DNA of 64,000 bases from an uncultured Acidobacteriota bacterium (lineage in GTDB: Bacteria; Acidobacteriota; Blastocatellia; RBC074), in NCBI GenBank assembly GCA_902825875.1, contig CADECP010000012.1, positions 76,514 through 140,513 of the forward strand, in the 5' to 3' direction. The position numbers and the translations under genes are program-made. Each line of letters opens with the position of its first letter. The stretch's first letter is position 1. The notes under the pieces are model-generated. The model was given only the letters and a program-made list of their open reading frames with translations. It was not told the origin of the DNA and did no database searches. Positions 44,542 to 54,598 of this stretch are shown in pieces.

Positions 44542-46242
44542 TGACAGGATCATGTCCTTCAGCGCCGCTCCGGCGGGCACAATCGGGAAAACGTTTTCTT
44601 CGCGCGCAACTTTCATTTCAATCAGCACAGGGCCGGGCGTGTTCAGCGCCTTTTCCAGCGTGTGAGAGACTTCGTTCATTTTGGTCGCGCGGAACGCGGC
44701 AACGCCGTAAGAATCGGCCAGCTTGACGAAATCCGGTTGGACTTCGATGTTGCTGTGCGAGTAACGATGTTCGTAAAACTGTTCCTGCCACTGGCGAACC
44801 ATTCCCAAAAAGCCGTTGTTGATGAGCAAAATCTTGACCGGGATGTTGTACTGCTTCACGGTCGCCAATTCGTTGAGCACCATCTGGAATCCGCCATCGC
44901 CGACAACGGCCACGCACAAATCATTTGGCCGAGCCACAGCCGCTCCGACAGCCGCCGGGAAGCCATAACCCATTGCGCCAAGTCCGCCAGAGTTCAGCCA
45001 ATTGCGCGGCGTATCGAATCCATAAAGCTGCGCCGTCCACATTTGATGCTGGCCAACGTCGGAGGAAACCACAGCCTGGCCTTTGGTAATGCGATGAAGT
45101 TCTTCGATTACGTATTGCGGCTTGATAACATCGCCTTCTTCTTTCCACCACAACGGATGCTGTTTTTTCCAAGCGGCAATTTGATCGTGCCAGGAAACTT
45201 TGGAAGCAACCTTTTCTCCGCCAGCCAATTGCTCTTCCAGTTCTTTCAGCATTTGCTGGACGACAATTTTGGCGTCGCCAACCACAGGGTAATCGCAAGG
45301 AACGTTTTTGCTGATGCACGAAGCGTCAATGTCCACGTGAATGAACTTGGCTCCACTTGCGAACTCGCTCAGCTTGCCAGTCACACGGTCGTCGAAACGC
45401 GCACCGATTGAAATCAGCAAATCGGAGTTGTTGACGGCCATGTTCGTCCAGTAACCGCCGTGCATCCCCAACATTCCCAGACTCAGCGGATGCGAAGCCG
45501 GAAACGCGCCCAAGCCCATCAACGTGCAGGTCGTCGGCAAATTCAATTTTTCCGCCAACTGTTTTACTTCTTCATAAGCGCCTGCTGCGTGCGCTCCGCC
45601 GCCGATGTACAGCACGGGACGTTCGGCTTGCAGCATCGCGCCGACGGCTTTGCGAACCGCTTTCGGATCGCCATAAACCTGCGGTTTGTAACTGCGAATG
45701 TCTATGGTTTCGGGATAACTGAATTCGATTTCCTGCGCGGTCATGTCTTTCGGCAGGTCTACCAGCACAGGGCCGGGACGTCCGGTCGAAGCTACGTGAA
45801 AAGCTTCCTTGATCGTCGGAGCCAGGTCTTCGACGTGTTTAACCAGATAATTGTGCTTGGTGCAGGAACGAGTGATGCCGGTCAGATCGGCTTCCTGAAA
45901 AGCGTCGTTACCGATCAAATGCGTCGGAACCTGCCCGGTGAAAACAACCATCGGCAAAGAATCCATAAACGCATTGGCAATGCCTGTGACGGCGTTGGTT
46001 CCGCCTGGTCCGGATGTGACCAACGCGACTCCGGTTTTGCCTGTCGCCTGAGCGTAACCGGCTGCGCCAAACAGCGAAGCCTGTTCGTGCCGCACCAGAT
46101 AATGAGTGATGCCGAGTTCTTCGGCGTGTTTCACCAGTTCGTCGTAAATATGCAGCACTGCGCCGCCGGGATAGCCAAACACGTGTTTGACTCCTTCGCA
46201 CCGCAATGATTCGAGCAGAATACGCGCTCCACGCATTTTCAT
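44539..46242 (-). CDS. ilvB: Acetolactate synthase large subunit
   Basis: A 567-residue thiamine diphosphate enzyme making acetolactate and acetohydroxybutyrate. The start [26 protein letters not shown] and [20 protein letters not shown] (with the catalytic glutamate before QAS) are typical; the ThDP motif is [20 protein letters not shown], ending in [20 protein letters not shown]. It follows the attenuator region 46348-46585 and is the first structural gene controlled by it. GAGGAA is nine bases before ATG 46242. Confidence 0.96.
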   Translation of the reverse strand: MKMRGARILLESLRCEGVKHVFGYPGGAVLHIYDELVKHAEELGITHYLVRHEQASLFGAAGYAQATGKTGVALVTSGPGGTNAVTGIANAFMDSLPMVVFTGQVPTHLIGNDAFQEADLTGITRSCTKHNYLVKHVEDLAPTIKEAFHVASTGRPGPVLVDLPKDMTAQEIEFSYPETIDIRSYKPQVYGDPKAVRKAVGAMLQAERPVLYIGGGAHAAGAYEEVKQLAEKLNLPTTCTLMGLGAFPASHPLSLGMLGMHGGYWTNMAVNNSDLLISIGARFDDRVTGKLSEFASGAKFIHVDIDASCISKNVPCDYPVVGDAKIVVQQMLKELEEQLAGGEKVASKVSWHDQIAAWKKQHPLWWKEEGDVIKPQYVIEELHRITKGQAVVSSDVGQHQMWTAQLYGFDTPRNWLNSGGLGAMGYGFPAAVGAAVARPNDLCVAVVGDGGFQMVLNELATVKQYNIPVKILLINNGFLGMVRQWQEQFYEHRYSHSNIEVQPDFVKLADSYGVAAFRATKMNEVSHTLEKALNTPGPVLIEMKVAREENVFPIVPAGAALKDMILS

Positions 46243-46268
46243 AAGTCAGTTCCTCACAGTTATGAATG

Positions 46269-46345
46269 CGTGTCAGTAGCCCGACCGTAAGGAAGGGTTT
46301 CGATCAGAGCAGACTGCCCTCCTTCACAGTCGGGCTACTGACACG
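46269..46345. repeat. 77-base near-palindrome in the ilvB 5' leader
   Basis: CGTGTCAGTAGCCCGAC (46269-46285) pairs perfectly with GTCGGGCTACTGACACG (46329-46345); inner AAGGAAGGG and CCCTCCTT extend the stem. It lies in the transcribed region between the attenuator terminator and ilvB. It looks like a REP-type or small non-autonomous element, distinct from the elements around ilvN. Confidence 0.88.
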
Positions 46346-46347
46346 AA

Positions 46348-46392
46348 CAAAAAAATCAAAAACCCCGGCGAACCTTGTAGCTCGCCGGGGTT
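46348..46392 (-). terminator. Rho-independent attenuator terminator upstream of ilvB
   Basis: Read on the minus strand, the stem is AACCCCGGCGA (46392-46382) with TCGCCGGGGTT (46371-46361), loop of ten bases, followed by TTTGATTTTTTTG (46360-46348). It lies 106 bases upstream of the ilvB start and 31 bases after the leader peptide stop. The 5' arm and adjacent loop bases can instead pair with the leader coding region (46438-46446), the antiterminator form. Confidence 0.9.
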
Positions 46393-46446
46393 TGGAATTT
46401 CGTCAACCTTAGTTATTGCTTCTTCAGGTTGTCCAATCGGCGAGCT
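46379..46446 (-). promoter_or_regulatory. Antiterminator pairing of the ilv attenuator
   Basis: On the RNA (minus strand), AGCUCGCCG at 46446-46438 (codons for Gln47, Leu48, Ala49 of the leader) is perfectly complementary to CGGCGAGCU at 46387-46379, which includes most of the terminator 5' arm. The two structures are mutually exclusive. A ribosome held on upstream Val/Ile codons would leave the leader segment free and allow antitermination; a ribosome reaching the stop codon would cover it and allow the terminator to form. This follows the known trp/ilv attenuation logic; function is inferred. Confidence 0.82.
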
Positions 46447-46585
46447 GTGCCGGAATAATCGCTACAGCGACGATTACGATCACGCTAATTACGATTACGT
46501 TAAGAAGTCGGACGACTCGCACGCCAAGCTTGTTAGCCGGAACATCAAGCGCGAGTTGTGAACGACGATTGGACATAAAGTTCAT
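46424..46585 (-). CDS. ilvB attenuation leader peptide
   Basis: A 53-codon ORF upstream of ilvB. Residues 21-44 contain nine Val, six Ile and two Leu codons, with the run NVIVISVIVIVAVAII, followed by PAQLADWTT and a TGA. This matches the design of Val/Ile/Leu-rich leader peptides of enterobacterial ilv operons, where stalling at these codons under amino acid shortage controls termination. ATG 46585 is chosen; an internal ATG at 46576 would remove three residues. The ribosome site is weak (no clear GGAG). An alternative reading is a small one-helix membrane protein, but the linked terminator and antiterminator favour a leader. Confidence 0.82.
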   Translation of the reverse strand: MNFMSNRRSQLALDVPANKLGVRVVRLLNVIVISVIVIVAVAIIPAQLADWTT

Positions 46586-46623
46586 TTGAAGATGAAAGTT
46601 CGCTGCTTTGTGAAAGCGCAGGC

Positions 46624-46629
46624 ACTATA
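46624..46629 (-). promoter_or_regulatory. Candidate -10 element for the ilv leader
   Basis: TATAGT on the minus strand, preceded by TGGTT; the predicted start of transcription near 46617 would give about 30 bases before the leader ATG. No good -35 hexamer is present at 17 bases, so the call is tentative. It lies directly after the leuB gene. Confidence 0.35.
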
Positions 46630-46697
46630 AACCATCGTCGTTTCGTCGGCCATTTAATTGTTTTTATCGGCGAATAACGTTGCGTTATGTTGCCGTC

Positions 46698-47768
46698 TTA
46701 GTGAGTTCCGATGTATTTGCGAATCAGATCGCCCATCTGAGTCGTCGTCACTCGGTTCGGCTGGCTCTTCAAATCGGGCGTGCCGTAACCGCTCTTGAGT
46801 GTCGCGGTGATTGCGTCTTCCAACAACCGAGCTTCTTTTTCCAGTTTGAGCGAATATCGTAACAACAACGCCGCTGAAGCAATCGTGCCAATCGGATTGG
46901 CGATGCCTTTGCCGGCGATGTCCGGCGCTGAGCCGTGAATCGGTTCGTACAATCCTACAGCATTGGCTTTGCCGCCAATGCTGGCCGATGGCAGCAAGCC
47001 TATGCTGCCGGTCAGAACGGAAGCTTCGTCGCTCAAAATATCGCCGAACAGATTTTCGGTGACGATCACGTCGTAATCGGTTGGACGCATAACCAGTTGC
47101 ATGGCGCAGGCGTCAACGTAACCGTGGTGCAATTCCACATCCGGATATTCCGCCGCCAATCGAACCACGACTTTGCGCCACAGTTGCGAACTTTCCAGCA
47201 CGTTGGCTTTATCAATCGAATGCAGCTTTTTGCGGCGCAACCGAGCGGCTTCAAACGCCACGCGCGCAACGCGCTCAACTTCCGGCACGGTGTAGGCCAT
47301 CGTGTTCCATCCGCGTTCGTCGTCAACTCCGCGCGGCTGGCCGAAATAAGCTCCGCCCATCAATTCGCGGACGATCAACAAATCGGTTCCGCGCACGATT
47401 TCAGGTTTCAGCGGCGAAGCGTCAATCAAGGTTTCGTGCAAAAACGCGGGTCGAAGATTGGCGAAAACTCCCAAGCCTGCGCGCAAAGCCAGCAAGCCCG
47501 TTTCAGGTTTCAACCTCGGCGGATTGTTGTCGTATTGCGGGCCACCGACCGCGCCAAGCAACACAGCATCCGAAGCCTGAGCCGCTTTCAGAGTTTCGTC
47601 AGGCAGCGGCACACCGACTTTGTCCAGAGCGCAGCCTCCCATCAAATGCGATTCAAACACGAAGTCGTGCCCGAATTTTGTGGCGATGGTTTGCAGGCAA
47701 ACGACGGCTTCGCGCGTTACGTCAACGCCAATTCCGTCGCCGGGAAGGACTGTAATTTTGTAATTCAT
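46698..47768 (-). CDS. leuB: 3-Isopropylmalate dehydrogenase
   Basis: A 356-residue NAD-dependent beta-decarboxylating dehydrogenase, third step of leucine synthesis. [18 protein letters not shown] begins the fold; [18 protein letters not shown] is the IPMDH signature; [35 protein letters not shown] (metal aspartates) and [19 protein letters not shown] (NAD loop) follow. Length is standard. It is the last gene of the leu series and lies 16 bases after the frameshifted DUF5615 gene. Confidence 0.96.
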   Translation of the reverse strand: MNYKITVLPGDGIGVDVTREAVVCLQTIATKFGHDFVFESHLMGGCALDKVGVPLPDETLKAAQASDAVLLGAVGGPQYDNNPPRLKPETGLLALRAGLGVFANLRPAFLHETLIDASPLKPEIVRGTDLLIVRELMGGAYFGQPRGVDDERGWNTMAYTVPEVERVARVAFEAARLRRKKLHSIDKANVLESSQLWRKVVVRLAAEYPDVELHHGYVDACAMQLVMRPTDYDVIVTENLFGDILSDEASVLTGSIGLLPSASIGGKANAVGLYEPIHGSAPDIAGKGIANPIGTIASAALLLRYSLKLEKEARLLEDAITATLKSGYGTPDLKSQPNRVTTTQMGDLIRKYIGTH

Positions 47769-47783
47769 CTTTACGATCTTCGA

Positions 47784-48100
47784 TTACGGCCAAGCAAGAA
47801 TGACGTAATCGCCAATGTTGATTTTTTGAAGTGTTGTTTTGAGTTCAGCTTCCAGCCGCTTCACAACGCTCAACTTGTTTGAAGGAAACTCTACGATTGC
47901 CAGCTTTGCCCTTTCAGGTTTTGCTGATAGCGAATGTTTTTGTCTGCCGTCAGAAAAACGTCAAACTCAGACTCCGCCAGATTCAACAGCTTGCCGTTCT
48001 TGATTCCAGCCCAGCCCATATCCTGAACCGTTTGAGCATCGTGTTCCGCCAACATTCGTTTCAGGTAACGCGGCAGACTTTCGTCAATCAGAATCTTCAT
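47784..48100 (-). pseudogene. DUF5615 PIN-like toxin gene, frameshifted
   Basis: The first 64 residues (MKILIDESLPRYLKRMLAEH, DMGWAGIKNGKLLNLAES, FDVFLTADKNIRYQQNLKG) match the DUF5615 PIN-like family with acids D6, E7 and D53 visible. The frame then ends early at 47891, but the next frame continues with KLAIVEFPSNKLSVVKRLEA, then ELKTTLQKINIGDYVILAWP, stopping at 47784. The joined product of about 105 residues is the usual family length, so one base is missing near GGGCAAAG (about 47912-47919). Its ATG overlaps the TAA of the DUF433 gene. Either an inactivated toxin or a sequencing or assembly error. Confidence 0.88.
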
Positions 48101-48327
48101 TAGGCAGCTTTCGCCAAAACACTTTCTGAGGCTTGTTCCAGCAATGACAAAGCTTGTTCACGACTGACAGTTGGGAAGTTGTCTAAAAATTCTTCCAAGT
48201 CACAGCCGTCAGCCAGATAATCAAACAGCGTTTGCGCTGGAACTCGCGTGCCGACAAAAACAGGAGTGCCGCCAAGAATCTCCGGGTCAGAATGCACCGG
48301 CAGCATATTGGTAAAAACTTTGTTCAT
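48100..48327 (-). CDS. DUF433 antitoxin-like protein
   Basis: A 75-residue protein with the typical DUF433 sequence: DPEILGGTPVFVGTRVPAQT, LFDYLADGCDLEEFLDNFPT, then VSREQALSLLEQASESV. This is the DNA-binding partner of DUF5615 PIN-like toxins in putative type II toxin-antitoxin pairs. AGGAGGTGTC immediately precedes the ATG. It lies between leuD and leuB with its partner overlapping by TAATG. With the toxin frame broken, it may now be kept as a regulator or be in decay. Confidence 0.9.
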   Translation of the reverse strand: MNKVFTNMLPVHSDPEILGGTPVFVGTRVPAQTLFDYLADGCDLEEFLDNFPTVSREQALSLLEQASESVLAKAA

Positions 48328-48353
48328 GACACCTCCTTTTCCAACTCAAAATG

Positions 48354-48869
48354 CTAGGCAGCTTTCGCCGCTTTCTTTTGAATGTGAGGCAACAGGCCAC
48401 CGTCTTCGATCAATTCGCGCGCGAAGTCGCTGACCGGAACAAAGCTGGCTTCTTTGCCCGTGGTCAAGTTGCGGAATTTTCCGGCGGTCAGGTCAAGCTC
48501 GACTTCGTCACCGTTTTTCACGTTGTCGCAAAAGTCGGCTTCAATCGCCAGAAAGCCGTTGTTGATGGCGTTTCGGAAAAAGATGCGCGAATAACTTTTG
48601 GCGACGACGACTTTGATGCCCGCTCCGCGCAGCGCCCAGATGGCATGTTCGCGCGAAGAGCCGCAGCCGAAATTGTCTCCAGCAATGACGAAATCGCCGG
48701 GTTTGACTCGTTTGACGAAATCCACGTCAATGTCTTCCATCGCGTACTTGGCCAGTTCCGCTTCTTCGTGAACGTTCAGGTAACGCGCCGGAATGATTTC
48801 GTCCGTGTTGATGTGCGCGCGTTCGTAAACGTGCGCGAAGCCTTTCAGATTGGTTGGTAATTCAGGCAT
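48354..48869 (-). CDS. leuD: 3-Isopropylmalate dehydratase small subunit
   Basis: A 171-residue subunit forming the swivel domain of isopropylmalate isomerase. [20 protein letters not shown] and [20 protein letters not shown] are the typical motifs, with [15 protein letters not shown]. The short form (about 165-170 residues) matches the archaeal/thermophile type, as does the short LeuC here. Two small genes separate it from leuC. Confidence 0.94.
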   Translation of the reverse strand: MPELPTNLKGFAHVYERAHINTDEIIPARYLNVHEEAELAKYAMEDIDVDFVKRVKPGDFVIAGDNFGCGSSREHAIWALRGAGIKVVVAKSYSRIFFRNAINNGFLAIEADFCDNVKNGDEVELDLTAGKFRNLTTGKEASFVPVSDFARELIEDGGLLPHIQKKAAKAA

Positions 48870-48909
48870 GAATTTTCTTACCTCGTATCTCTATGCTGCT
48901 TAAATCAGA

Positions 48910-49137
48910 TTAAGCAGCAAATTCAAAAACATCAGTTTCAATAACACGTTTGGGTTTTTCAGTTCCCCAAACTGTTGCTTGCAATCGTTCAACAGTCGCA
49001 GGCGAAAAGAACTGTTCGCCGGTTTCCAGGCAAACACGCGCTGGCACATTCTCAATCACAAAGACCTTGTCTTCTGACTCAATAATGTAACGAACATTTT
49101 GTTCGACAAATGTTTCATTCCAGACTTGTTGGTTCAT
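48910..49137 (-). CDS. YgiT/MqsA-like antitoxin domain lacking zinc cysteines
   Basis: A 75-residue protein. VFVIENVPARVCLETGEQFF followed by SPATVERLQATVWG corresponds to YgiT-type zinc-finger proteins, in which the loop normally reads VPAxVCxxCGE. Here the second cysteine of the pair is missing and no N-terminal CxxC is seen, so zinc binding is probably lost. ATG 49137 is preferred to the GTG at 49146 because AGGAGG lies eight bases before it. It follows a DUF4258 gene whose stop (49143-49145) is six bases before it, forming a putative toxin-antitoxin pair. Confidence 0.75.
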   Translation of the reverse strand: MNQQVWNETFVEQNVRYIIESEDKVFVIENVPARVCLETGEQFFSPATVERLQATVWGTEKPKRVIETDVFEFAA

Positions 49138-49142
49138 CCGAC

Positions 49143-49475
49143 TCACCTCCTAACTTTGAACTCGCTCCATAAACTCGGACTTGGTTCGTAAAGCGTAATA
49201 ACTTTAATCAATGGACGAGAAGGATAACTACACAGAAGATGCAAAGGCCTGCCTTGCGCCGTCATCCCCAAAATCAAACAACTCGGCCCATATTTATCAT
49301 CCGGGTAATCTTCAATGATCTCGCCACCTTCAACCGCCTCGCGCATTTCTGCCAAGCTGATACGCCTGATGATGCTCTGATTGACAGCATGTCGAGATAG
49401 TTCAAATTCATCTCGCCGGATTTTTAGCCGAATTTCTTCAATCACCCGGAATCTCCAACCTATGTCATCCGCCAC
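49143..49475 (-). CDS. DUF4258 domain protein, putative toxin partner
   Basis: A protein of 100-110 residues. FELSRHAVNQSIIRRISLAE, VEGGEIIEDYPDDKYGPSCL and GRPLHLLCSY resemble DUF4258, which is often paired with YgiT-like antitoxins. Starts: GTG 49475 lies one base before the leuC end; a second GTG at 49445 has GGAG six bases upstream and may be the real start. No active site is well defined for this family. Its insertion between leuC and leuD suggests a module acquired into the operon. Confidence 0.78.
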   Translation of the reverse strand: MADDIGWRFRVIEEIRLKIRRDEFELSRHAVNQSIIRRISLAEMREAVEGGEIIEDYPDDKYGPSCLILGMTAQGRPLHLLCSYPSRPLIKVITLYEPSPSLWSEFKVRR

Positions 49476-50741
<1,266 letters not shown>

Positions 50742-50803
50742 AATCGAATTTCCTTTTCGTAACTCCGCCTTTCCAGACGGCGATGGTGTTCAGGCTGCCG
50801 GCC

Positions 50804-51298
50804 TCACAATTGGCCGCAGTCCACGATCTCCACTTTTTTCGAGGTTCTACCGCTTGACGAGCCGTAACTTTCGATGGTTTTCACGACATCCAAACCTTCA
50901 GTCACGCGGCCAAAGACAACGTGTTTGCCGTCGAGCCACGAACAGGGAATCGTCGTAATAAAAAACTGCGATCCGTTAGTATTCGGCCCGGCGTTGGCCA
51001 TCGAAAGCAATCCTGGACCTTCGTGTCTGAGATTGAAGTTTTCATCCGGGAACTTGCCGCCGTAAATGGATTTGCCGCCCGTGCCGTTGAAATTGGTGAA
51101 ATCGCCGCCTTGGAGCATGAATTGCGGGATGACGCGATGAAAAATGCTGCCTTTGTATCCGAAGCCCTGCTCTCCCGTGCAAAGCGCGCGAAAGTTTTCG
51201 GCTGTCTTCGGAACAACGTCTTCAAACAATTCCATCACGATGCGACCAATGGGATTGCCGTCGGCGGTGATGTCAAAATAAACCGATGGATTAGGCAT
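50804..51298 (-). CDS. Cyclophilin-type peptidyl-prolyl isomerase, eukaryote-like
   Basis: A 164-residue cyclophilin catalysing proline cis-trans isomerisation. It has [40 protein letters not shown] and [17 protein letters not shown], including the active-site R, F, Q and the W of the cyclosporin-binding pocket. Such a close match to eukaryotic CypA is less usual in bacteria, which often have PpiA/PpiB types. No signal peptide, so cytoplasmic. It lies between leuA and leuC, likely transcribed with them. AAGGAG lies five bases before the ATG. Confidence 0.93.
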   Translation of the reverse strand: MPNPSVYFDITADGNPIGRIVMELFEDVVPKTAENFRALCTGEQGFGYKGSIFHRVIPQFMLQGGDFTNFNGTGGKSIYGGKFPDENFNLRHEGPGLLSMANAGPNTNGSQFFITTIPCSWLDGKHVVFGRVTEGLDVVKTIESYGSSSGRTSKKVEIVDCGQL

Positions 51299-51319
51299 GA
51301 AATCTCCTTCTTGAACAAA

Positions 51320-52858
51320 TCAGTTTTGAACGTGTTTTCTTCTTTCCTGCGAATACAAGGCTTTGTTGACGGCGTTCAGGTAAGCGCGCGCGCTGGCGTC
51401 AACAATGTCCGTGCTGGCGGCTTTGCCTGTGTACGAGGTTCCCTCGAATTCGACGTGGACGAAAACTTCGCCGACGGCGTCCGCGCCTTGCGTGATCGAA
51501 CGGACAGTGTAATCCAGCAAATTGCCCGACATGCCGGTCAGTTTATCAATTGCCTGATAGACGGCATTGACAGGCCCGTCGCCGGAAGAAGTTTGGGTTT
51601 CGCTGTCATCGGTTTTGGTGTCGTTGACCGTCACCAGCGCAGTGGCCAGCGTCGAAGTTCCGGCTGTAGCTTGAACGGCGCGCAGTTTGTAACGTTCGGG
51701 AATCTGCGTGAAACCGTCCTGCAAAATGGCGACCAGGTCTTCTTCAAAGATTTCTTTCTTCTGGTCAGCCAGCTTGGTGAACATCTTGTAGGCTTTGTCG
51801 AGGTCAGGCCGCGTCAGGTTGTAACCCATTTCTTCGTACTTTTTGCCCAGCGCGTGGCGGCCTGAATGTTTGCCCAGCACGATGCTGTTGGTTTTCACGC
51901 CGACGGATTCCGGCGTCATGATTTCGTAGGTGATGCGGTTTTTCAGCACGCCGTGCTGGTGAATGCCGGCTTCGTGGGCGAAGGCGTTTTTGCCGACGAC
52001 GGCTTTGTTCGGCTGGACTTGCACGCCTGTGATGTTCGACAGCGTCTGGCTGGAACGATACAACTCTTCGGTGACGACGCTGTTGGCGTAAGGCATCAAG
52101 TCTTTGCGCACTCGCAAAGCCATGACGATTTCTTCGAGCGAAGCATTGCCCGCGCGTTCGCCTATGCCGTTGATCGTGCATTCGATCTGCCGCGCGCCGG
52201 CGGCCACGGCGGCCAGCGAATTGGCTACGCCCAAGCCGAGATCGTTGTGGCAATGAACGCTGATGACGGCTTTATCAATGTTGCGGACTCGCTGTTTCAG
52301 CGTGGTGATGATGTGGTGATATTCGCTGGGAATCGTGTAACCGACCGTGTCGGGAATGTTGACGACGGTCGCGCCTTCGTCAATCACGGCTTCGACTATC
52401 TGACAAAGATAATCCAGATCGGAGCGCGTCGCGTCTTCGGCGGAAAACTCCACGTCCTGGGTGAAGCTCTTGGCCAGCCGCACAGCATTGCGCGACATTT
52501 CCAGAACTTCCTCGCGCGTCTTTTGCAGTTTGTATTGCAGGTGAATGTCCGAAGTGGCGACAAACGTGTGAATGCGCGGGTTGGCAGCGTCGGCCAAAGC
52601 TTCCCAGGCGCGTTCGATGTCCGCTGGCGTGGTGCGGCAAAGACTGGCGATAACCGGACGACGGCAAACTTTGGCGACTTCGCGGATGGCGGCAAAATCA
52701 TCGTCCGAAGCAATCGCAAAGCCCGCTTCAATGACATCCACGCCGAGAGCATCTAATTGCTTGGCCATCCGCAATTTTTCTTCCAGATTCATGCTGCATC
52801 CGGGCGACTGTTCGCCGTCGCGCAAAGTGGTGTCAAAAATCGCTATTCGTTCACTCAT
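51320..52858 (-). CDS. leuA: 2-Isopropylmalate synthase
   Basis: A 512-residue enzyme condensing acetyl-CoA and 2-oxoisovalerate. [58 protein letters not shown] (metal) and the C-terminal regulatory LeuA dimer domain (about 380-500) are all present. It is the first gene of the leu operon. ATG 52858 has AGGAG nine bases upstream and gives the standard N-terminus; the longer frame from 53032 would run across the promoter. A -35/-10 pair lies at 52952-52980. Confidence 0.96.
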   Translation of the reverse strand: MSERIAIFDTTLRDGEQSPGCSMNLEEKLRMAKQLDALGVDVIEAGFAIASDDDFAAIREVAKVCRRPVIASLCRTTPADIERAWEALADAANPRIHTFVATSDIHLQYKLQKTREEVLEMSRNAVRLAKSFTQDVEFSAEDATRSDLDYLCQIVEAVIDEGATVVNIPDTVGYTIPSEYHHIITTLKQRVRNIDKAVISVHCHNDLGLGVANSLAAVAAGARQIECTINGIGERAGNASLEEIVMALRVRKDLMPYANSVVTEELYRSSQTLSNITGVQVQPNKAVVGKNAFAHEAGIHQHGVLKNRITYEIMTPESVGVKTNSIVLGKHSGRHALGKKYEEMGYNLTRPDLDKAYKMFTKLADQKKEIFEEDLVAILQDGFTQIPERYKLRAVQATAGTSTLATALVTVNDTKTDDSETQTSSGDGPVNAVYQAIDKLTGMSGNLLDYTVRSITQGADAVGEVFVHVEFEGTSYTGKAASTDIVDASARAYLNAVNKALYSQERRKHVQN

Positions 52859-52951
52859 CCTGTATTCTCCTGAAAGCGTTTGGGTCTGAAAATTTTGATG
52901 GAAAGCCCAAAAGTGTAGAAAAACATTGGACTTCTGCCCAACGGTTCGCGC

Positions 52952-52980
52952 ATCATAGCACCGCATCCCCCAACCGTGAA
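52952..52980 (-). promoter_or_regulatory. Candidate promoter of the leu operon
   Basis: On the minus strand, TTCACG (52980-52975), 17 bases, then TATGAT (52957-52952). Four of six and five of six positions match the sigma-70 consensus. Predicted start near 52945, giving an 87-base leader before leuA. It lies in the divergent gap to the 53042 plus-strand gene. Confidence 0.55.
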
Positions 52981-53041
52981 GTTTATTATTTTTAGAACAA
53001 CATAAATCTCGATTATAGCCAGTTGCCCTCAAAGGAGGATC

Positions 53042-53491
53042 GTGAACAGATTTAAGAGATGGTGGAGCACTGTCAGCGGCAAGTTAAAGCCGGAGGAAAT
53101 TCAGCCCGATGACGTCACGGGGCGAGAATTGTGCAGAATGCTGCAACGTTGTCCGATCTGCGGTGGAGGATTTGATGAGCATCTGTACGCGCATTTTGCC
53201 GTCACTGTGATGGCAGATGAACGCAATGGCCGCGTCAAAGAATTTCTGCGTGCCTGCGAAGAACATCAATGGGAAACCGTGCAGACATTCCAGGAATTCG
53301 ACGCTCGGCGAGATGCAATGGTCGCGTATGCCATGCGCTGTCCCGGTGGGCGATTGGCCGCATTGCTGGAACGAAGCCCTTCGGAAAGTTATGAAGAAGA
53401 CCGATTAATTGCCTGCGACGTGCTTGACGAAGCCACCAGCCAGCGACTGGGCATACTGGTTTCACCGGGCGATTGGCGCCGAATGCAATAA
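53042..53491 (+). CDS. Hypothetical protein with CPICGGGF motif
   Basis: A 149-residue cytoplasmic protein, not recognised. [21 protein letters not shown] stretch at residues 37-56 suggests a half zinc finger followed by a histidine, and the rest is helical with acidic C-terminal part. GTG 53042 is the start, with AAAGGAGG ending four bases upstream, a very strong ribosome site. It is divergent from leuA and lies just before a LysR regulator gene on the same strand. Confidence 0.72.
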   Translation: MNRFKRWWSTVSGKLKPEEIQPDDVTGRELCRMLQRCPICGGGFDEHLYAHFAVTVMADERNGRVKEFLRACEEHQWETVQTFQEFDARRDAMVAYAMRCPGGRLAALLERSPSESYEEDRLIACDVLDEATSQRLGILVSPGDWRRMQ

Positions 53492-53551
53492 CCGAAAACG
53501 CAATGAGGCTTGCCAGATCGGCAAGCCTCATTTGTTTGGAGAACTCTACCT

Positions 53552-54442
53552 GTGGATTTGTCTCAACTGGAAATTTTTCTGTCCATCGCCGAAGAAAAGA
53601 GTTTTTCGCGCGCGGCGGAAAAAATGCTTCGAACACAACCGGCCATCAGCATCGCCATTAAACGGCTGGAAGAAGAGCTTGGCGAAACGCTGTTTGATCG
53701 CAGCAGCAAAAATGGTTCGCTGACCGAAGCCGGACGCATTCTGCAATCGTATGCCCAGCGGATGATTAACTTGCGCAATGAAGCAATCGAATCAGTCGGC
53801 GAATTGCGAGGCATGTTTCGGGGGCGGCTGACCATCGGAGCCAACGAAAGCACTTCGCTCTATTTGCTGCCGCCGCTGTTGATGGAATACCGCAAGCGTC
53901 ACCCGAACATCAAAATCGAAGTATTCCGCAACATCTCGGAAAAAATTCCGCTCGAAGTTTCCGAACGCAATCTGGATTTCGGCTTTCTTTCCTACGACCC
54001 GATGCACCCGAATTTGCAATCGCTGGAAATTTACCGCGACGAATTGACGTTGGTCGTTCCGCCCAAACACCGACTGGCCAAAGAAACTCAGGTCACGGTC
54101 AAAGACTTGGGCAACGAACAATTTGTCGCGCACAACGTCAAAACGCCTTCGCGGACAAAAATTTTCGAACTGTTCGCGCAACATCACACGCCGCTCAACA
54201 TCTGCATTGAACTGGCAACGCTTGAAACGATCAAAGAATTCGTGCTGCTGGATGCAGGCATCGCCATTCTGCCGCGTCTGGCCGTCGAAGCCGAAATCAA
54301 AGCCGGCAAACTTGTTGAGGTAGGGGTTAAAGGGCTGAAGATTGAAAAGACATTGCGGCTGATTTACCGCCGCGAAGCTTCGCTGTCACACGCCGCCAAA
54401 TCCTTTTTGGACATCGTCAAAGAAACCAACGAGATCAAATAA
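53552..54442 (+). CDS. LysR-family transcriptional regulator
   Basis: A 296-residue regulator. The N-terminal winged helix is [20 protein letters not shown] to about residue 60 ([20 protein letters not shown]), followed by a linker helix and an effector-binding domain ([20 protein letters not shown], then [32 protein letters not shown]). GTG 53552 is chosen as it gives the standard VDLSQLEIF start with GGAGA upstream; an earlier start adds 14 residues. Effector unknown. Divergent to the leu operon, it could regulate leu genes, which is a common LysR arrangement, but another gene lies between. Confidence 0.9.
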   Translation: MDLSQLEIFLSIAEEKSFSRAAEKMLRTQPAISIAIKRLEEELGETLFDRSSKNGSLTEAGRILQSYAQRMINLRNEAIESVGELRGMFRGRLTIGANESTSLYLLPPLLMEYRKRHPNIKIEVFRNISEKIPLEVSERNLDFGFLSYDPMHPNLQSLEIYRDELTLVVPPKHRLAKETQVTVKDLGNEQFVAHNVKTPSRTKIFELFAQHHTPLNICIELATLETIKEFVLLDAGIAILPRLAVEAEIKAGKLVEVGVKGLKIEKTLRLIYRREASLSHAAKSFLDIVKETNEIK

Positions 54443-54446
54443 CAGC

Positions 54447-54560
54447 AATTCTCAGTTTGGCTGAAAGCTGGCAGAAAAATTTGGGCAAAAACATTTCGGA
54501 GCTTTTTCTGCCCGCATTTTTCTGCCGGTAAAATGCCCTTTTGCGCCCAAACTGAGAATT
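54447..54560. repeat. MITE-like inverted repeat of 114 bases
   Basis: AATTCTCAGTTTGG at 54447-54460 and CCAAACTGAGAATT at 54547-54560 are perfect 14-bp terminal inverted repeats. Nested pairs GGCAGAAAAAT/ATTTTTCTGCC lie inside. Follows the LysR gene; might fold in RNA and end its transcript. Confidence 0.85.
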
Positions 54561-54598
54561 ACGGATCAAATAACCTATTGATCAAAACGTGAAATCAA

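Noticed and set aside
46424-46585. Leader ORF as a one-helix membrane microprotein
   Set aside because: Not excluded, but the adjoining terminator, the complementary segment within the ORF and the ilvB gene downstream fit an attenuator better.
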